DNA of 64,000 nt from Erythroxylum novogranatense (Eukaryota > Streptophyta > Magnoliopsida > Malpighiales > Erythroxylaceae), in the NCBI GenBank assembly GCA_029891385.1, contig CM057228.1:35343023-35407022 (forward strand), in the 5' to 3' direction. The notes beneath the pieces are model-generated. The model ran no database searches. It saw only the letters and a list, made by a program, of their open reading frames with translations, and had not been told where the DNA came from. The position numbers and the translations under genes are program-made. This document shows, piece after piece, positions 1 through 11,216 of the stretch (the stretch's first letter is position 1; the number at the start of each line of letters is the position of its first letter).

Positions 1-746
1 GGAAGAGGGAACAAGGCGTGTGGAAGGATAAGGAGGCGCATGAAGAACGAGGAATTTGAATTTTGAAAGTTGTGGAAAACTGGGAACTATTGTAGTTGTT
101 CAGTAATAGAAAAGAAGAAACAGTTTGGAGAGAGAGAGAGAGGCTGCCTTATCCACAATTGGCCTAACGTGGAAGGTGTCGTGTTTGTGTAGGTCCAAGG
201 ACGGGAAGGAAGGTAGCTGGGCGTGTTTGGTTAATGTTAGAATATAGTGGGAATGGATGCAAGTGGAAGTGGAACCATTCCAACTCGGAGACCTTTGGTC
301 TTTGATTTTACTTTTACCTCTAAACCTCTTCAATTAAGTCCGCTTCTGTCGGTAATTGCCTCTCCCTATCCACTACTGCCACGTGGACACTTGCGAGACT
401 TGGCTTCCTTTTTGGCGTCTAATTATGGACACTGACGCCGCGGACACCACAAACAGACATTACATAATATTATGATGTACATGAATTTTGAATCACAAAA
501 AGGTTGTTACTGTGGAACTTGTTTTCTTTTTACTTTCACGCACCCATGATTTGAGGGAAATTTTTGAGTGCAAAATCCCAATCTTTAATCAATTTTGATT
601 TTTGCGGCCTACAGGAATGAATTGGGTGATTATTCAATCTAGTGAATGGACGACGTTTGATAAGTCAACATAATTCTCATGACAGCTGCACAAGTTAAGT
701 GAATCAAACCCACATCTTCCTTAAAAACATAAAACGGTACCATCCA

Positions 747-808
747 TATCTTGTCCATAATAATTCTAGACTATCCGTATCTCGTCCATAATAATTCGAG
801 ACTATCTT
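747..808. repeat. 31-bp tandem duplication, two copies
   Basis: Two adjacent units of 31 bp (747-777 and 778-808) share the core GTCCATAATAATTC and differ at only a few positions. It is too short to assign to an element and looks like a replication-slippage duplication. Confidence 0.7.
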
Positions 809-827
809 TTGAAATTCAGATCGATTA

Positions 828-869
828 TTGAACCGATAATTTTATTAGTTATCAGTTTGATCGGTTCAA
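828..869. repeat. Short inverted repeat in a run of gatcgg-type motifs
   Basis: TTGAACCGAT (828-837) and ATCGGTTCAA (860-869) are perfect 10-bp complements around a 22-bp loop. The following 150 bp contain further copies of GATCGGTT-like words in both orientations. This could be the eroded end of a small DNA transposon, but no terminal repeats or target duplication can be defined. Confidence 0.4.
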
Positions 870-1279
870 TTAATTTAATCACCTATCGAATTAGATCGAT
901 CTTATCGGTCAATTAATCAATTTTGACAAGTTTAAACTGGATCAATTTATAACTAATTTTAAAAAATAAATCAGATCGAACTACCGATTAGTTACCAGTC
1001 AAATCGATCGGTTCAGTCCGAATTTAAAAACACATATTCCAGATATTGCCCAAAAGCGACCCCAGTAAATATTATACTTTTAAATAACGTCAAATTTGAG
1101 GTATGCCATTGCCAATAGGGAATTACGACCGCCATTTTTGGATAAGAGAGACCATTATTTTTGGTGCTTCTACACCTTTCCTTTGGAGTTCAGAAAGGTT
1201 GGCCAAAGAAGTTGAGTTTGGACGACTCCATCTCCGCGTTTACCGCTTCCGTTGCCAATCGCACCGCCACAATTTTGGA

Positions 1280-1510
1280 CACGTGTTAACTCACTATTGC
1301 TCAGCAAAAGCAGACTTGCCCTGCTGGCCTCCAATTCGGCACCCCTTATTCAGCCCAACTAATCACGCCTACTGTCACGTGAGTGTGGCCTCAAACCCCA
1401 ACACGTGGGCGTTCGATCACGTGCTCCAACCACTGTTTATCTGCTCCCAACCTGACAACATATACGTGGACAATTCCATGTCACATCGGCGGTGCCAAAC
1501 TGACCACGTG
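1280..1510. promoter_or_regulatory. Cluster of five CACGTG G-boxes
   Basis: Perfect CACGTG palindromes lie at 1280-1285, 1376-1381, 1402-1407, 1418-1423 and 1505-1510, with a related TACGTG at 1463. A sixth CACGTG is far upstream at 380. One copy per about 4 kb is expected by chance, so five in 231 bp is a strong excess. In plants this palindrome is the core bound by bZIP and bHLH factors, including abscisic-acid and light-response factors. No gene with a clear start lies beside it, so a promoter role is inferred. Confidence 0.5.
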
Positions 1511-2172
1511 GCATTTCCAGTTGCACATTGGTACCGATGAATTGCCTTCCAGGTTTGGTATAGGCATAGCATCATTATAAAAATCAAATATTTTATCCTT
1601 TTAATCTTTTTTATTTTCTTAAATCTTTTGAGATTTCACCGAATTTCTTTTCTTACATTTGGAGTATGAGGTTAAATTTTTATCTTATGGAATGAGGAAC
1701 ACAAATGATAAGAGACGTCCTTTATGTCATTGCTTTGTCTTCTAGATTCTTAGATTAAGGAAAAGGGCAAGTGGATGGGTGTTATCCAATATCTTTTCTG
1801 CGTGTATTTATCTTTTATGACTTTGAAAGGAGTGAAATGTGAGCTAGCAGGGACAGATTTCACGGCAAGGAAGCATGTTTTGGGGTCTCCTTGTAGGCCA
1901 CTAATGGTCCGTCGACTCATATATCCGGCGTCTCCTATTTTTCTCACTTTAATAATTTCTACCTTTCTTTTAAATGCCTTATCTTACGTAGGATAGGAAA
2001 GAATATGAGTATGTTACCTAAGATGCTTCCTCGAGAGGTTAATGTACGCGCGGCGTGACGCTAGTCGTCGAGTTTGGCTTGAGAGCCTGCAGACTTTGTC
2101 GTATAAAATTTTAAAAGGCCAAGTTATCTAGAACTATCAAAGCTATTGATGCAAGCATTGTAATTCATGTTT

Positions 2173-2716
2173 AATATGTGTTTTTATTTAGAAATGTTTC
2201 AGTAGCGCTTTTCTTAGTCACCACTTGCATTTAAAATATGAATAGATCATATTTACTTGTTATTTTCTTCAACTAAACATAAATACAAATGGAAAGATTT
2301 TGTTTTTCCCTACGTTACAGAAGATCTTGACTCTTCTCTTACATAAAATGATAACTAGTCTACCATAAAGGCTATCTCCCCATCAAATTATTCATATTTA
2401 GGCAAAGAGAGTCGAATTAACGAATATAGTTACCATCAGGGGTCTTAAACAATAAACTTCTTTATGTTGCTTAATCAAGATGAATATCTCTTGGTGTCAA
2501 TCTCCTGCCACCCCATTTCCTCCCACGCGTGTTGATTCTTTGCTTGTTTGATGAGGCCAAGTTAGACAGTGAGACCGACCGGAATTCCAATGTAGCTAGT
2601 ACAACATTTTTCGTTTGTTCATATAAGATTAACCACCAAACAAGCTATGTATTGGTTGAAAACATTAATATATTTTTCCCCCTTCTTGCGTCATATAGAC
2701 CATTTCAACCATTTGC
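2173..2716 (+). repeat. Left copy of the 544-bp direct repeat flanking TAT; holds the empty target site
   Basis: This segment recurs almost unchanged at 12192-12735, immediately after the 3' LTR of TAT; by eye I count about three substitutions. The right copy starts exactly at the LTR end and continues into unique flank. Here the same sequence runs on without interruption from the upstream flank, so the junction at 2172/2173 is the uninterrupted pre-insertion site. It joins the 5' LTR of TAT at 2716 within the shared word TTGC/TGC. Confidence 0.9.
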
Positions 2717-2983
2717 AAACACGTATTTGTCTAAACCTAGCTGCAAAATCGTATATAAGGTATAATTCTCCCATAATTCAGGTATGCGATCATAACCTAA
2801 TTCGTTTCTCCGAATTCATCAATCCTTCCTACACCAAAAGCTTACTTGGCGTCGGAGTGGCTAATAGGGTTGTCACCCCGACGAGCCTTCCTTGTTTTGC
2901 GGTATATTCACGCCACGCTCATCACGTAAGGTAGAAGACGATGGATTTCAATGAACGCACTTCGGCGTAATCCGGCAGAACCA
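2717..2983 (+). repeat. TAT 5' LTR, truncated (start missing)
   Basis: It aligns with 11929-12191 of the 3' LTR, including the TATA box and the terminal word CAGAACCA. About 124 bp present at the start of the 3' LTR are absent and replaced by the 544-bp repeat. The end at 2983 is CA, two bases before the primer site, as is usual. By eye the two LTRs differ at roughly 7-8% of positions, much more than the two copies of the flanking repeat. Confidence 0.85.
2751..2760 (+). promoter_or_regulatory. TATA box in TAT 5' LTR
   Basis: GTATATAAGG lies inside the LTR and is exactly conserved at 11961-11970 in the 3' LTR. Position and sequence fit the core promoter that sets the start of the R region. 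Confidence 0.65.
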
Positions 2984-2985
2984 AT

Positions 2986-3000
2986 TGGCGCCACCGTGGG
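2986..3000 (+). other. TAT primer-binding site
   Basis: TGGCGCCACCGTGGG begins two bases after the LTR end. TGGCGCC- primer sites are common in plant Ty3/gypsy elements and are complementary to a tRNA 3' end beginning with its CCA. I have not identified the tRNA. Confidence 0.75.
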
Positions 3001-3446
3001 CTCGACTTCCGCACCACGCGTCTAGAACCACGCAGATAAGCGGCGGTGGCGATGAATCCGAAACATAAGCTGCCGTTGCGGCTCTGGCGATGCAACGACG
3101 GTTTGCGATTACCGCATTCTGCGCTGCACCACACATCTCCCGCATCGAGTCTTCCAATCTAACGATCGATCATGCCTCGAGCCTCGAGCAAGAAGAACAG
3201 CGTGGCCGTGGAGGATAACGTTAGCACTATGCAACCTCAATCTCCAAAGACCGATTAGGTGCGATCCTCCTCCGTCCACACACGCCGTCTGGCCGGGAAA
3301 TGATAGAAGAAGCAATCGAGTTGGTGATTCGCCAGATCTGCGATCAGAATCAAAGACAAAGAATGCCATCCGTCTGACCAAACGGCGACAATTCAATTGA
3401 CTAACAACCGATCACCGCCGTAGATGAAACCTTAGAAAAATCGCGG
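3001..3446 (+). other. TAT leader between primer site and gag
   Basis: This stretch is non-coding on the plus strand. Overlapping minus-strand open frames are arginine- and glycine-rich shadows of its G+C content and carry no domain. Confidence 0.5.
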
Positions 3447-4590
3447 ATGATCGGACTCACGTATACTGAAGCTCATCGAGATCGCCGCTCGGCGGCGCAA
3501 TACAACTCTCCCTTCATTCCTGACATTTTGATAGCCTCCGGCACCGCGCGAAAGATACCGACCCACGAGAAATACACCGGAAGACCAGGCCCTTTGGACT
3601 ACATGCAAGACTTCCGGTCCATGATGAGCCTACATGTGTCCGGATGCTATTCAGTGTAAGGCCTTCTGCATGGCTTTCCAAGAGGGAGCTCGGCGATGGT
3701 TCAACAACCTACCCCCGGGTTGTATCACATGTTTCGAGGACTTCAGGTCGCTCTTCCTGAATCAGTTCGCCACTAGTAAGCGACCACAGAAGACGGCTTT
3801 GGAGGTGATGCAACTCACCCAAGGAAGGAATGAGAGTTTACGGGAGTTCATCACTCGGTTCAACAATGAGGCGGTCGAGGTACCCGATCTCACCTGCTCG
3901 TCTATGCTAGCCGCACTTATGAGCAATACGAGGGACGAGGAGTTCAAGTTATTAGCCCTCGATCAACCTCGCTCGGTTCAGAAATAAGAAGCCGAGCGGA
4001 TAGGTATATTCGACCAAGAAGTGCTGAAAAACACAAGACGTCGGACGAAGATCGCTCAATAACGACGAGTGAACAACCCGCATGCGGCAAAAAGCCAATC
4101 GAATCGAAAAGGCCGACCGATCGACAAGGATATCGCCGAGAGTTCACCCCGCTAAACAGTCAGATCTTTGAAATCGACGGCCGTTAGAGCGGACGGGGAA
4201 ACTATCAAAGAGCCCGAAAGAATGAAGACCCCGTACAAGGACAGGAACCCCAATTTATACTGCCGTTTCCACAGAGAGGTCGGTCATGATACGGAAAACT
4301 GCTGGCGGTTGAAAAAAGAGATTGAGCTCCTCATTCAAAAGGGAGGTTAGGCGATTCGTGAAACACGAACAAACGTCGATCGCAGACCAAAGGTCGGACT
4401 ACAAAGCGCCACCCCGAGATGTAACGATAGGAATGATGGGGGTAGGCGAGCACGAATCTGAGATAACCGCCGAAAAAACAGAGAGGCGGTCAAGGAAAGA
4501 AACGATGGAAATGCGTAACAGCAAAATGACCGACCGAATCGGAGTTATTAACACGATATTTGGTGGAAATGCGGCGGGGATCCACCGCTA
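3447..4590 (+). pseudogene. TAT gag relic (capsid and zinc-knuckle-like region)
   Basis: Gag forms the particle that packages the element's RNA. Three frames carry it. The first (3447-3659) ends at a premature stop; the next (3634-3987) holds the Retrotrans_gag core, with an ARRWFNNLPP-type segment and LREFITRFNNEAVEV near its end. A third (4168-4350) has YCRFHREVGHDTENC, a C..H...GH....C pattern standing in for a zinc knuckle. Changes of frame between these segments show at least two frameshifts plus stops. The family fit is good; the protein cannot be made intact. Confidence 0.8.
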
Positions 4591-4688
4591 AAGGCGAAAA
4601 CGATGTGCCAAACAGGTGGCGATTTACACTCCCATCAAAAACCGAAGGAGAACGATTTAAATGATCTCTTTCAATGAGTCGGACCTAA

Positions 4689-5111
4689 ATGGAGTACATT
4701 GCCCTCACGATGGCGCCTCGTCGTAAATCTCAACATGGACGATACGAGGTGAAGCGGGTGATGATTGACACGCGATTCGACTTGCTATACTATGAAGCCT
4801 TCAAGCAAATGAGGGTACCAAGAGCGACTATTACCTACGGACGGCCCCATCAAAGGAATAACAAGGCCAAGATACCGATCACCGGTCTATCGAAAGTGAA
4901 GTTTGGGGTGACCATGGCGGATAGAAAGGGACGGAGTTCTGGTCATAAAGTTCCAGGGGCATATAATGCAATAATTGGGAGAGCTACTCAAACGCCTCGT
5001 GTCGGTCGTCTCCACATACTACCGAGTTATGAAGTTCCGACGCCCATGGAACCGAGTCGTCGGGGTCAGCAGAAAATCGCCGAATGTTACTTGGCGAAAC
5101 CAAGACCCTAG
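4689..5111 (+). pseudogene. TAT protease and start of pol, degenerate
   Basis: The frame carries VMIDTRFDLLYYEAFKQM, which corresponds to the aspartic-protease region of Tat-type elements. The expected D-[ST]-G triad reads D-T-R and the following serines are missing, so the active site is lost. Further on, AYNAIIGRATQ and KIAECYLAKPRP match the conserved linker between protease and reverse transcriptase in this lineage. The frame stops at 5111 where pol should continue. Confidence 0.75.
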
Positions 5112-5439
5112 AAGGGCGGTAGTGCTATGAGCTCTCTTGACGTGAGAGCCGACGAAGAGACAGACAGGATGAATCCAGTGGAAGAGACGAACGGTCGTCT
5201 TGGATGAAGCCGAATTCTCCAAGTTCACAAATCTAGGTTCCGAGTGCGAGAAGAACCTAGCTAGAGAAATCACCGATTGTTTGGTAGAAAACAGATCGGT
5301 TTTAAACTAGTACCGAGCGACATGCCCGCATTCTCGGACGGTTGCATGTCACTCCCTCGGCATTCGGCATGGCTCGCGTTCGATCGAATGTAAGAAGCGA
5401 TGGCATAGTAAGGAGCGCCGGGTGATCGAGAAGGAAGTA

Positions 5440-6060
5440 TGAAGTTGCTTGAAGCGAGGTTCATAAGAGAAGTCAAATACCGAATGGCTCGCTAACGTGG
5501 TCTTAGTAAAAAGAAGAACGGAAATGGAGGATGTGTATAGACTTCATCGATCTCAACAAAGCATGTCCAAAAGACACTTCCCATTACCAAGATCGACCGG
5601 TTAGTAGATTCTACCTCGGCACGAATCGCCGACTTCTGGGCGCCTTCTCGGCTATCATCAAATCCGATGAGTCTAGAAGACGAAGAAAGACCGCCTTCAT
5701 AACCACCAAGGCACATATCGCTACTGTAATGCCCTTCACGAAGAACGCGGGCGACCTACCAACTCTCGTCATGGAGGTCTTTAAAAAGCGGATCGGTCGG
5801 TCGATCAAGCATACGTAGATGATATGGTGGTCAAAAGTGCGACGGTAGAGGAGCATGGAAGATCTCAAGAAGTCTTCGGACCACGAATAAATTCGGATGA
5901 AGCTAAACCCGAAAATGTGTGTTGGGTGGCATCCGGAAAATTCGGGTTTATGATCACTCGGTGGGAATCGAAGCTAATCCAGAAAAGATCGAGGCCATCA
6001 TACGATGCCTTCGCCACAATGCTTGAAGGATGTTCGATATTAGCGGTCGGATAGTCTCAC
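5440..6060 (+). pseudogene. TAT reverse transcriptase relic
   Basis: Reverse transcriptase copies element RNA into DNA. MCIDFIDLNKACPKD (from 5531) is the fingers motif, and KTAFITTK with MPF follows. The catalytic YVDD is encoded at 5812-5823, followed by MVVKSA and later SGKFGFMITR. The motifs are in the right order but spread over different frames, with one-base losses in short runs (for example around 5578-5600). The enzyme cannot be translated from one frame. Confidence 0.85.
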
Positions 6061-6229
6061 GAAAGCGTGTTCATTTCAGTTGGGGAGATAAGTGCCTCCC
6101 ATTTTCAAAGTCTTGGAAAGCGAATGTGACTCAATTCCGATGGCCGACGAGTGCGAATAAGCTTTCCAAAGACTTAAAGCAAGATTAGTCTAGCCCGCCA
6201 ATCCTACAAAGCCCGGTGAGACGGAGAGA

Positions 6230-6560
6230 ACACGGTGTTATACATGGCGGTTCTGGGGATCGATCGGCGAGGTGCTAATTCGGTCGGAGGGGAATGAACA
6301 AAGACCCTATCTACTACGTTAGCAAAGTGTTAACCGGACCGAAACACGATACACGCCTATAGAGAAGATGGCCCTCTCCTTGATAATGCTACTCGAGCTG
6401 AGACCTTATTTCAAAGTCACACCATCGAGGTAGACCGACCAAATTTCTCGAGCGGTGCCTTCAAAAGCCGAAACCTCGGGTACTGATTAAGTGGGCGAGA
6501 GAATCGGGTGAATTTGACATACAATACAAGCCCCGCCCAACTATTAAGGCACATATACTA
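6230..6560 (+). pseudogene. TAT first RNase H relic
   Basis: This follows the reverse transcriptase. Pieces such as YYVSKVLTG (near 6310) and FQSHTIEV (near 6410), then IKWARESGEFDIQYKPRPT, match the RNase H and connection region of Tat-type pol. They fall in several frames, so this is a relic. In the element's life cycle this domain degrades the RNA strand of the RNA/DNA hybrid. Confidence 0.7.
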
Positions 6561-6599
6561 GCAGACTTCATCGCGGAGATGAGCCAACCAAGCTCGGAG

Positions 6600-6975
6600 G
6601 ACGAGCAGTTCCCCGCCTGGAGCCTGTTTGTCGATGGCTCATCCAATGCCGAGGGATGCGGAGCAGGAGTTGTACTGATCAGCCCGAACATGGAAGAAAA
6701 AGTAGAGTACGCCCTCCGACTAGAATTCAAAGCCTCCAATAACGAGGCGAGAATATGAGGCCTTGATAGCCGGCCTCCAACTCGCCAAGGAGATGGAAGT
6801 GAAGCACCTAAAGATATACAGTGATAGCCAGGTGGTAGTCGGTCAAGTTACCGGGCATTACGAGGCCAAGGGGAACCACATGATCAAATACCTAGAGTTA
6901 GTCAGCGAGAATCGAACAATTTGGACGAGATTCGATCAACAGAATAGAACGAGCTCAGAATGCCAAGGCTGATGC
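6600..6975 (+). pseudogene. TAT second (archaeal-type) RNase H
   Basis: WSLFVDGSSNAEGCGAGVVL begins near 6618, followed by SNNEAR, LIAGLQLAKEMEVKHLKIYS and DSQVVVGQVTGHYEAKG. The three acidic positions (D of FVDGSS, E of NNEA, D of SDSQ) are visible. A second RNase H of this type, added after the first, is a hallmark of the Tat lineage. A frameshift near 6752 separates the first half from the second half (6763-6972). Confidence 0.85.
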
Positions 6976-7429
6976 GCTCTCCAAAATGGCTTCCAACCGT
7001 GATGCCAAAAACAATATTCTGGTCGAACGACTGGATCGGCCTAGCATTCAGAGGACCGAGGAAGTTCTCAAAGTAAATTCGATCAACCGGCCGATGAACC
7101 AATCATGCGGTACCTTTTGGAAGGAAGACAACCGGAACGCAATTAGCGACCAAGAAGTTAAGGATAAAGGCGGTAGAATACACGGTTGTCAATGACTCTC
7201 TCTATAAGCGGTCTTCGACCGGCCGCTTCTTCAATGTCTGAATGAAGAAGAAGCCGAGCGGTGCAATGGCGAAGTCCACGAAGGATGTCACGAAAATCAC
7301 GTAGGAGGCGAATCTTTGGCTCACCGGTTGATCGAACAAGGCTACTACTTGATCGAGCGATGAGAAGAGATCACGAGAGAGGGTCGACCGTCTGAATCTG
7401 CCGAGAAAAACAGCAATCTGTCTCACCAC

Positions 7430-8288
7430 CACCGAGAGGATGAAAATTGTAAGTCACCCTATCCTTTCGCCCAATGGGGAATGGATATCTTGGGCCTTTC
7501 CTCTCGGTCCGGACAAAAGAAATTTTGATAGTAGCGATAGAATATTTTACTAAGTGGGTGGAAGCGAATCTATTGCTACAATCACCGAGGGAAGGTTGAA
7601 AACTTTGTGAAGAAAATATACTTTAATCGCCGGGATGCCCATGGTATTGGTTACAGATAATGGTGGCGGTTTGACAACGCCAAGTTCGAGACTTCATGAC
7701 CGATCAAGATCAAGCTACAATCGACCTCGATAGCCCATCCGCAAAGCAACGGTCTTATGGAGAACACCAATAAAAGATAATGAACGCATACGAAGAAGCG
7801 CTGGATGGTAGAAAGACACAGGTGGAAGAAGTAGATGAAGTTTTGTGGGCATATAGAACCACACCGAACGGAGCCACGGGAAACTCCATTCAGAATGACC
7901 TTCGGGGCGGAAGCCCTGGTTCCAGTAGAAGCAGCATTGCACAATCAGAGGGTGTCGGCTACGAAGAAGAGCGGAATGATGAAGCCCGCAGAGCAGAGCT
8001 CGTTCTCCTCGCGAGGATAGAAAAGGCGGCCGCTCATTCGAAGCCATCAGCAAAAGACGACCGTGTTCTATAATGAAGGGTCAAACCGAGCAATGTAAAG
8101 GTAGGTGGATCGTCCTACGAAAAGCCGAGGCGGCTGGAAAATATCTTGGAAAACTCGGGCAGATGTGGGAAGGACCCTATCGAGTGGTTAAACAAGTCGG
8201 GCACGGCTCCTACATCCTAAGCGATGAGAAAGGGAAGATTCTACCGAGGCCTTGGAACTCCCAGAATTTGAAGGCTTTCTACCAATAG
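7430..8288 (+). pseudogene. TAT integrase relic with GPY/F-type C terminus
   Basis: Integrase inserts the cDNA into the chromosome. Core fragments include YFTKWVEA (near 7545) and VLVTDNG (near 7645), then EVLWAYRTTPNGATG (from 7834) and MTFGAEALVPVEA in an overlapping frame. The C terminus (8073-8288) is one clean frame, with GQMWEGPYRVVKQVGHGSY matching the GPY/F module, ending LKAFYQ and a stop at 8288. Several frameshifts separate core and C terminus. No chromodomain follows, as expected for Tat. Confidence 0.85.
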
Positions 8289-8397
8289 ATAAACAGGTTT
8301 TTTAATGGCCCACGCCCTCGTTATCATTAATAAAGGGGTTACAAATTTCTTGGCAATTAAGAGTTAGATTGCACGAGACCAAGAGTAGAAAGTCCAA

Positions 8398-8728
8398 TTG
8401 CTCGGTATGCCATCGCTCGGCATTCTCCATATACTGACTACGGTCGGTCGGGTCGCCAGGACGAGATCCCTGGGTCCCTCGCCATCGCCATTGCTCGGTA
8501 TGCCATCGCTCGGCATTCTCCATATACCGACTACGGTCGGTCGGGTCGCCAGGACGAGATCCCTGGGTCCCTCGCCATCGCCATTGCTCGGTATGCCATC
8601 GCTCGGCATTCTCCATATACAGACTACGGTCGGTCGGGTCGTCAGGATGAGATCCCTGGGTCCCTCGCCATCGCCATTGCTCGGTGTGCCATCGCTCGGC
8701 ATTCTCCATAGATCGACTGCGGTCGACC
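8398..8728. repeat. 93-bp minisatellite, about 3.5 copies
   Basis: Units start at 8398, 8491, 8584 and 8677, each with TTGCTCGGTATGCCATCGCT near the start (one base changed in the last unit). The period is exactly 93 bp, or 31 codons, so both strands stay open across it. Copies differ by only a few bases. Tandem repeats between pol and the 3' LTR are known in Tat-lineage elements and are a documented source of new satellites. Confidence 0.95.
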
Positions 8729-8843
8729 AGTTCGAAGCCGGTCGACTACGAGCAACTTTAAAACTCAACATATATCTAAGGTAAAGAGCATAAATACGGG
8801 AAAAATCAACAAATGAAGCAAACGTAAAGTCCATTGATTTTAA

Positions 8844-11170
8844 TTAGCCCTGGTCACAAGCCCGACCAGTGAGCACTACAATTGGGGAGAAGGGGCTATG
8901 AACAGTAGAAGGAGAAGGAGAAGGAGAATTCCGGGAAACCTCGGGGCCGGCGAAAAGACGAGGTAGAAGCGGGAACCAAGGAGCAGCAGGAGAAACATCT
9001 TCATAAAGCCCTTCCTCCCCGAGATCGTCCAATGGGGTAGCAGGACCCGGGAAACGATCAAGGAACATCATGAGGAGCTCTTCCTCTTGGAGCCGAGATC
9101 TAGCCTCCCATCCTAACATCGACCGGTTCCCCTCGACTTTCTTTGTGATCCCCTCCAAAGAAAGCCCGAAGCTGAGGAATAAGCGGTCGGCATAGTCTTC
9201 AAAAGAAGGGCATGCCACCCCCTCAGGAGTATAGAGCTCGTGGCCCTCTTCAAAATCGAAAGGGCCACCTCGCAGGCGAGCTCTAAACTCTCTTCGTACA
9301 AGAACCGCCTCTTCCATCTCTTAATGGCCTCGATCCACGCTGCTCCCGCACGAGACACCGCACCTCCCGCAAGGTTCTCTCCGCTCTCTCTCTCCACACA
9401 ATGGAATGGCGATCTGGCGGCACTTTTGTTGATCTCCTCTCCGCCTCACCGCTTTCCTCCACTCCTCGTTCTCTTTCTCCTCTTCCCTCTACCTCGGCCG
9501 GTCAGCCGTCAAAGCTCCCACCTCCCTCTCCGGGCCGACTTCTCCTCCTCAAGAGATGTTTTTAGCACAAGGAGGTCCTCCCTCCTTCACCTCTGCCACC
9601 ACCCTTCAAGCCCTTCATCCGATCATGGAGATCCTGAACCTCCTGGTCCAGAGTCTCCAAGCGCTGCAGCACGGCAAAAGACATTGTCGCAGCCCGCATA
9701 CCAGTACGCACGAGCTGGGAACCCAACTCTAGGTTCCCCTTCTTCTCCATAAACCCCTCGTCCGCCAGGGGAGTAACCCTCTCAGCAAGGTAGCGGGACA
9801 CCTCGAGGTCGCCGAGCGTAACGTCCTTGCCCAATTTAATGGCAGGCTCCCACTGCCCAAGGCTCACGGCCTGTGTCTTCTCTTTCCCCTTTTTCTGTTT
9901 ACTCACCCCGGCTTCACCGGCCTGGCGGGGTGGGCGGTCACCCAATCGAACCAACCTCTTCCTTTTAAGAGGAGGGCCCGCGTCCTCCTCCTCTTCTACC
10001 ACTGGAATAATATTTAGTGGCTCCGACGCCACAGGAAGATCCCCGGCAGGAGGAGCACCCACTGGCGCAGACAAGGAGACCAACCCCATGGACAAAACGA
10101 GGCCTTCACCGGTCTCCGCCTCACTCCCCTTCTTCCTAGAGGCTTGCTTCCTTGACGTGGAAGTTTGGGTGGGCATCCTCACCATGGCTGCACAATAATT
10201 AAATTGAGTTAGAAAACAAAATTGATATAAGTTCAAAATTAATACAATCACGAGGAGTCAACCGGACGGGGCGGTTTCCTCCCTCAGCTCGCTAATCCGT
10301 GGAGGGGGATCGACGAGGACGGTTGCCGAGGCCCCCCGATACCCCCGAATGAGTCCAGCAAAATCGTGATCTGCCGAGCTCCTTGATCGACGGACCACCT
10401 CCCACTCCTCCTTCTGAGGGACAAGGTCGACGAATCATTCCATCGCTTTCGGCCAAAGGATACCTCCACTGGCCGGCACTCGGAGGAAGATCCGGGACTT
10501 CACGAAGAAATACTTCGTCCGCCAGAAGAAATTTTTAGGGTGTCTGGCCGGCGATACCGAGCATCTCGATATTGAAGAAAAGGGATTCCACCCTCGAGCT
10601 CTGGATGTGGCTCATCCTCGAAATGGCGCAGAATCTGCCGACCAGTAGGCGATGGTCGAATCGGTGGCATAGCAAATACAACCCATTTATGAACCTCCAA
10701 CTGTCGGAGGAATCGACTCGGCAATAACCCGGCGAGGCGCACACCTCGTCCTGATCAGGCGCGACGGAGCCTCAGCCCCCATCGAGCAAAAGCTCCTGAG
10801 ACGGCGAAGTATCCACTAAAGTTCTTGTGGATCCGCCATGTTTCAAGGCCAATCGGGCCCCCAAGCCGTTGGGATATTATACTTGATGCACAACTGCTCA
10901 ACTCCCCAATAGTCATCGACGATGCGCCTTAGGCGGCAATTCCACAACTAAACCGTCCTTCCTCTCTCTCATCGACACTTCCTCCATACCTCCCACCATG
11001 CTCCCGTAACTACCCGGGACATGATTATCAAGAAAAACACTAAAAGAATGGAGAGGAATGAAGAACAAAAGAACGTACCTATTTAGAAAGAAGTAGGTAA
11101 ATCGGACGGCGAAATAAAAGAAGTTTCGAGAACCGCGAATGATTTGAGAGCAAGTGAAAGCAAAATGCAA
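8844..11170 (-). pseudogene. TAT antisense gene ('putative gypsy type transposon' family), frameshifted
   Basis: The frame runs against gag-pol. Its N-terminal half (about 10930-10440) contains SWRFINGLYLLCHRF and, in other frames, WRTKYFFVKSR. These resemble the WxFI..-type and K.FFV segments of the plant family annotated as putative gypsy type transposon (Pfam PF04195). The middle (10251-9562) is charged and low-complexity with an acidic run EEEEDAG, a basic KRKR stretch and a coiled-coil-like end. The C terminus (9317-8844) is a clean frame ending ACDQG. Function in the element is unknown. It is broken by several frameshifts. Confidence 0.7.
10188..10262 (-). other. Candidate 75-nt intron in the antisense gene
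   Basis: On the minus strand a GT at 10262-10261 is followed by a T/A-rich stretch that ends TTATTGTGCAG at 10188, then CCATGG. Length, base composition and acceptor all fit a minimal plant intron. The frame upstream is damaged, so exon continuity cannot be checked by reading alone. Confidence 0.4.
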
Positions 11171-11216
11171 TTACAAGACGAGAGAAAAGGTAAAACCGCA
11201 CACCGTCATCTATGAG

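Larger units (their letters stand above)
1..2172. other. Unassigned AT-rich flank without a recognisable gene
   Basis: No reading frame here resembles a protein I recognise. The longest, 145 codons on the plus strand at 1103-1540, has no visible domain and overlaps a cluster of CACGTG motifs, so I do not call it. The stretch also holds a 31-bp tandem duplication (747-808) and a short inverted repeat (828-869), listed separately. It may be the flank or promoter of a host gene lying outside the window, or old unrecognised repeat sequence. Confidence 0.5.

Noticed and set aside
1103..1540. 145-codon open frame on the plus strand
   Set aside because: No domain, odd composition (many His, Pro, Cys), and it overlaps the G-box cluster; looks like chance.
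2529..2765. Open frame shared by both 544-bp flanking repeats (also 12548-12847)
   Set aside because: No recognisable protein; similarity is due to duplication of the DNA, and the ends differ with the flank.
2922..3396. Overlapping minus-strand open frames in the TAT leader
   Set aside because: Arg/Gly/Cys-rich shadows of a G+C-rich leader; no domain and opposite to gag.
8398..8784. Repetitive proteins on both strands of the 93-bp minisatellite
   Set aside because: Open on both strands only because the period is 31 codons; no start context or domain.
9240..10198. Plus-strand Ser/Pro-rich open frames
   Set aside because: They are the reverse of the antisense gene, which has the family motifs.
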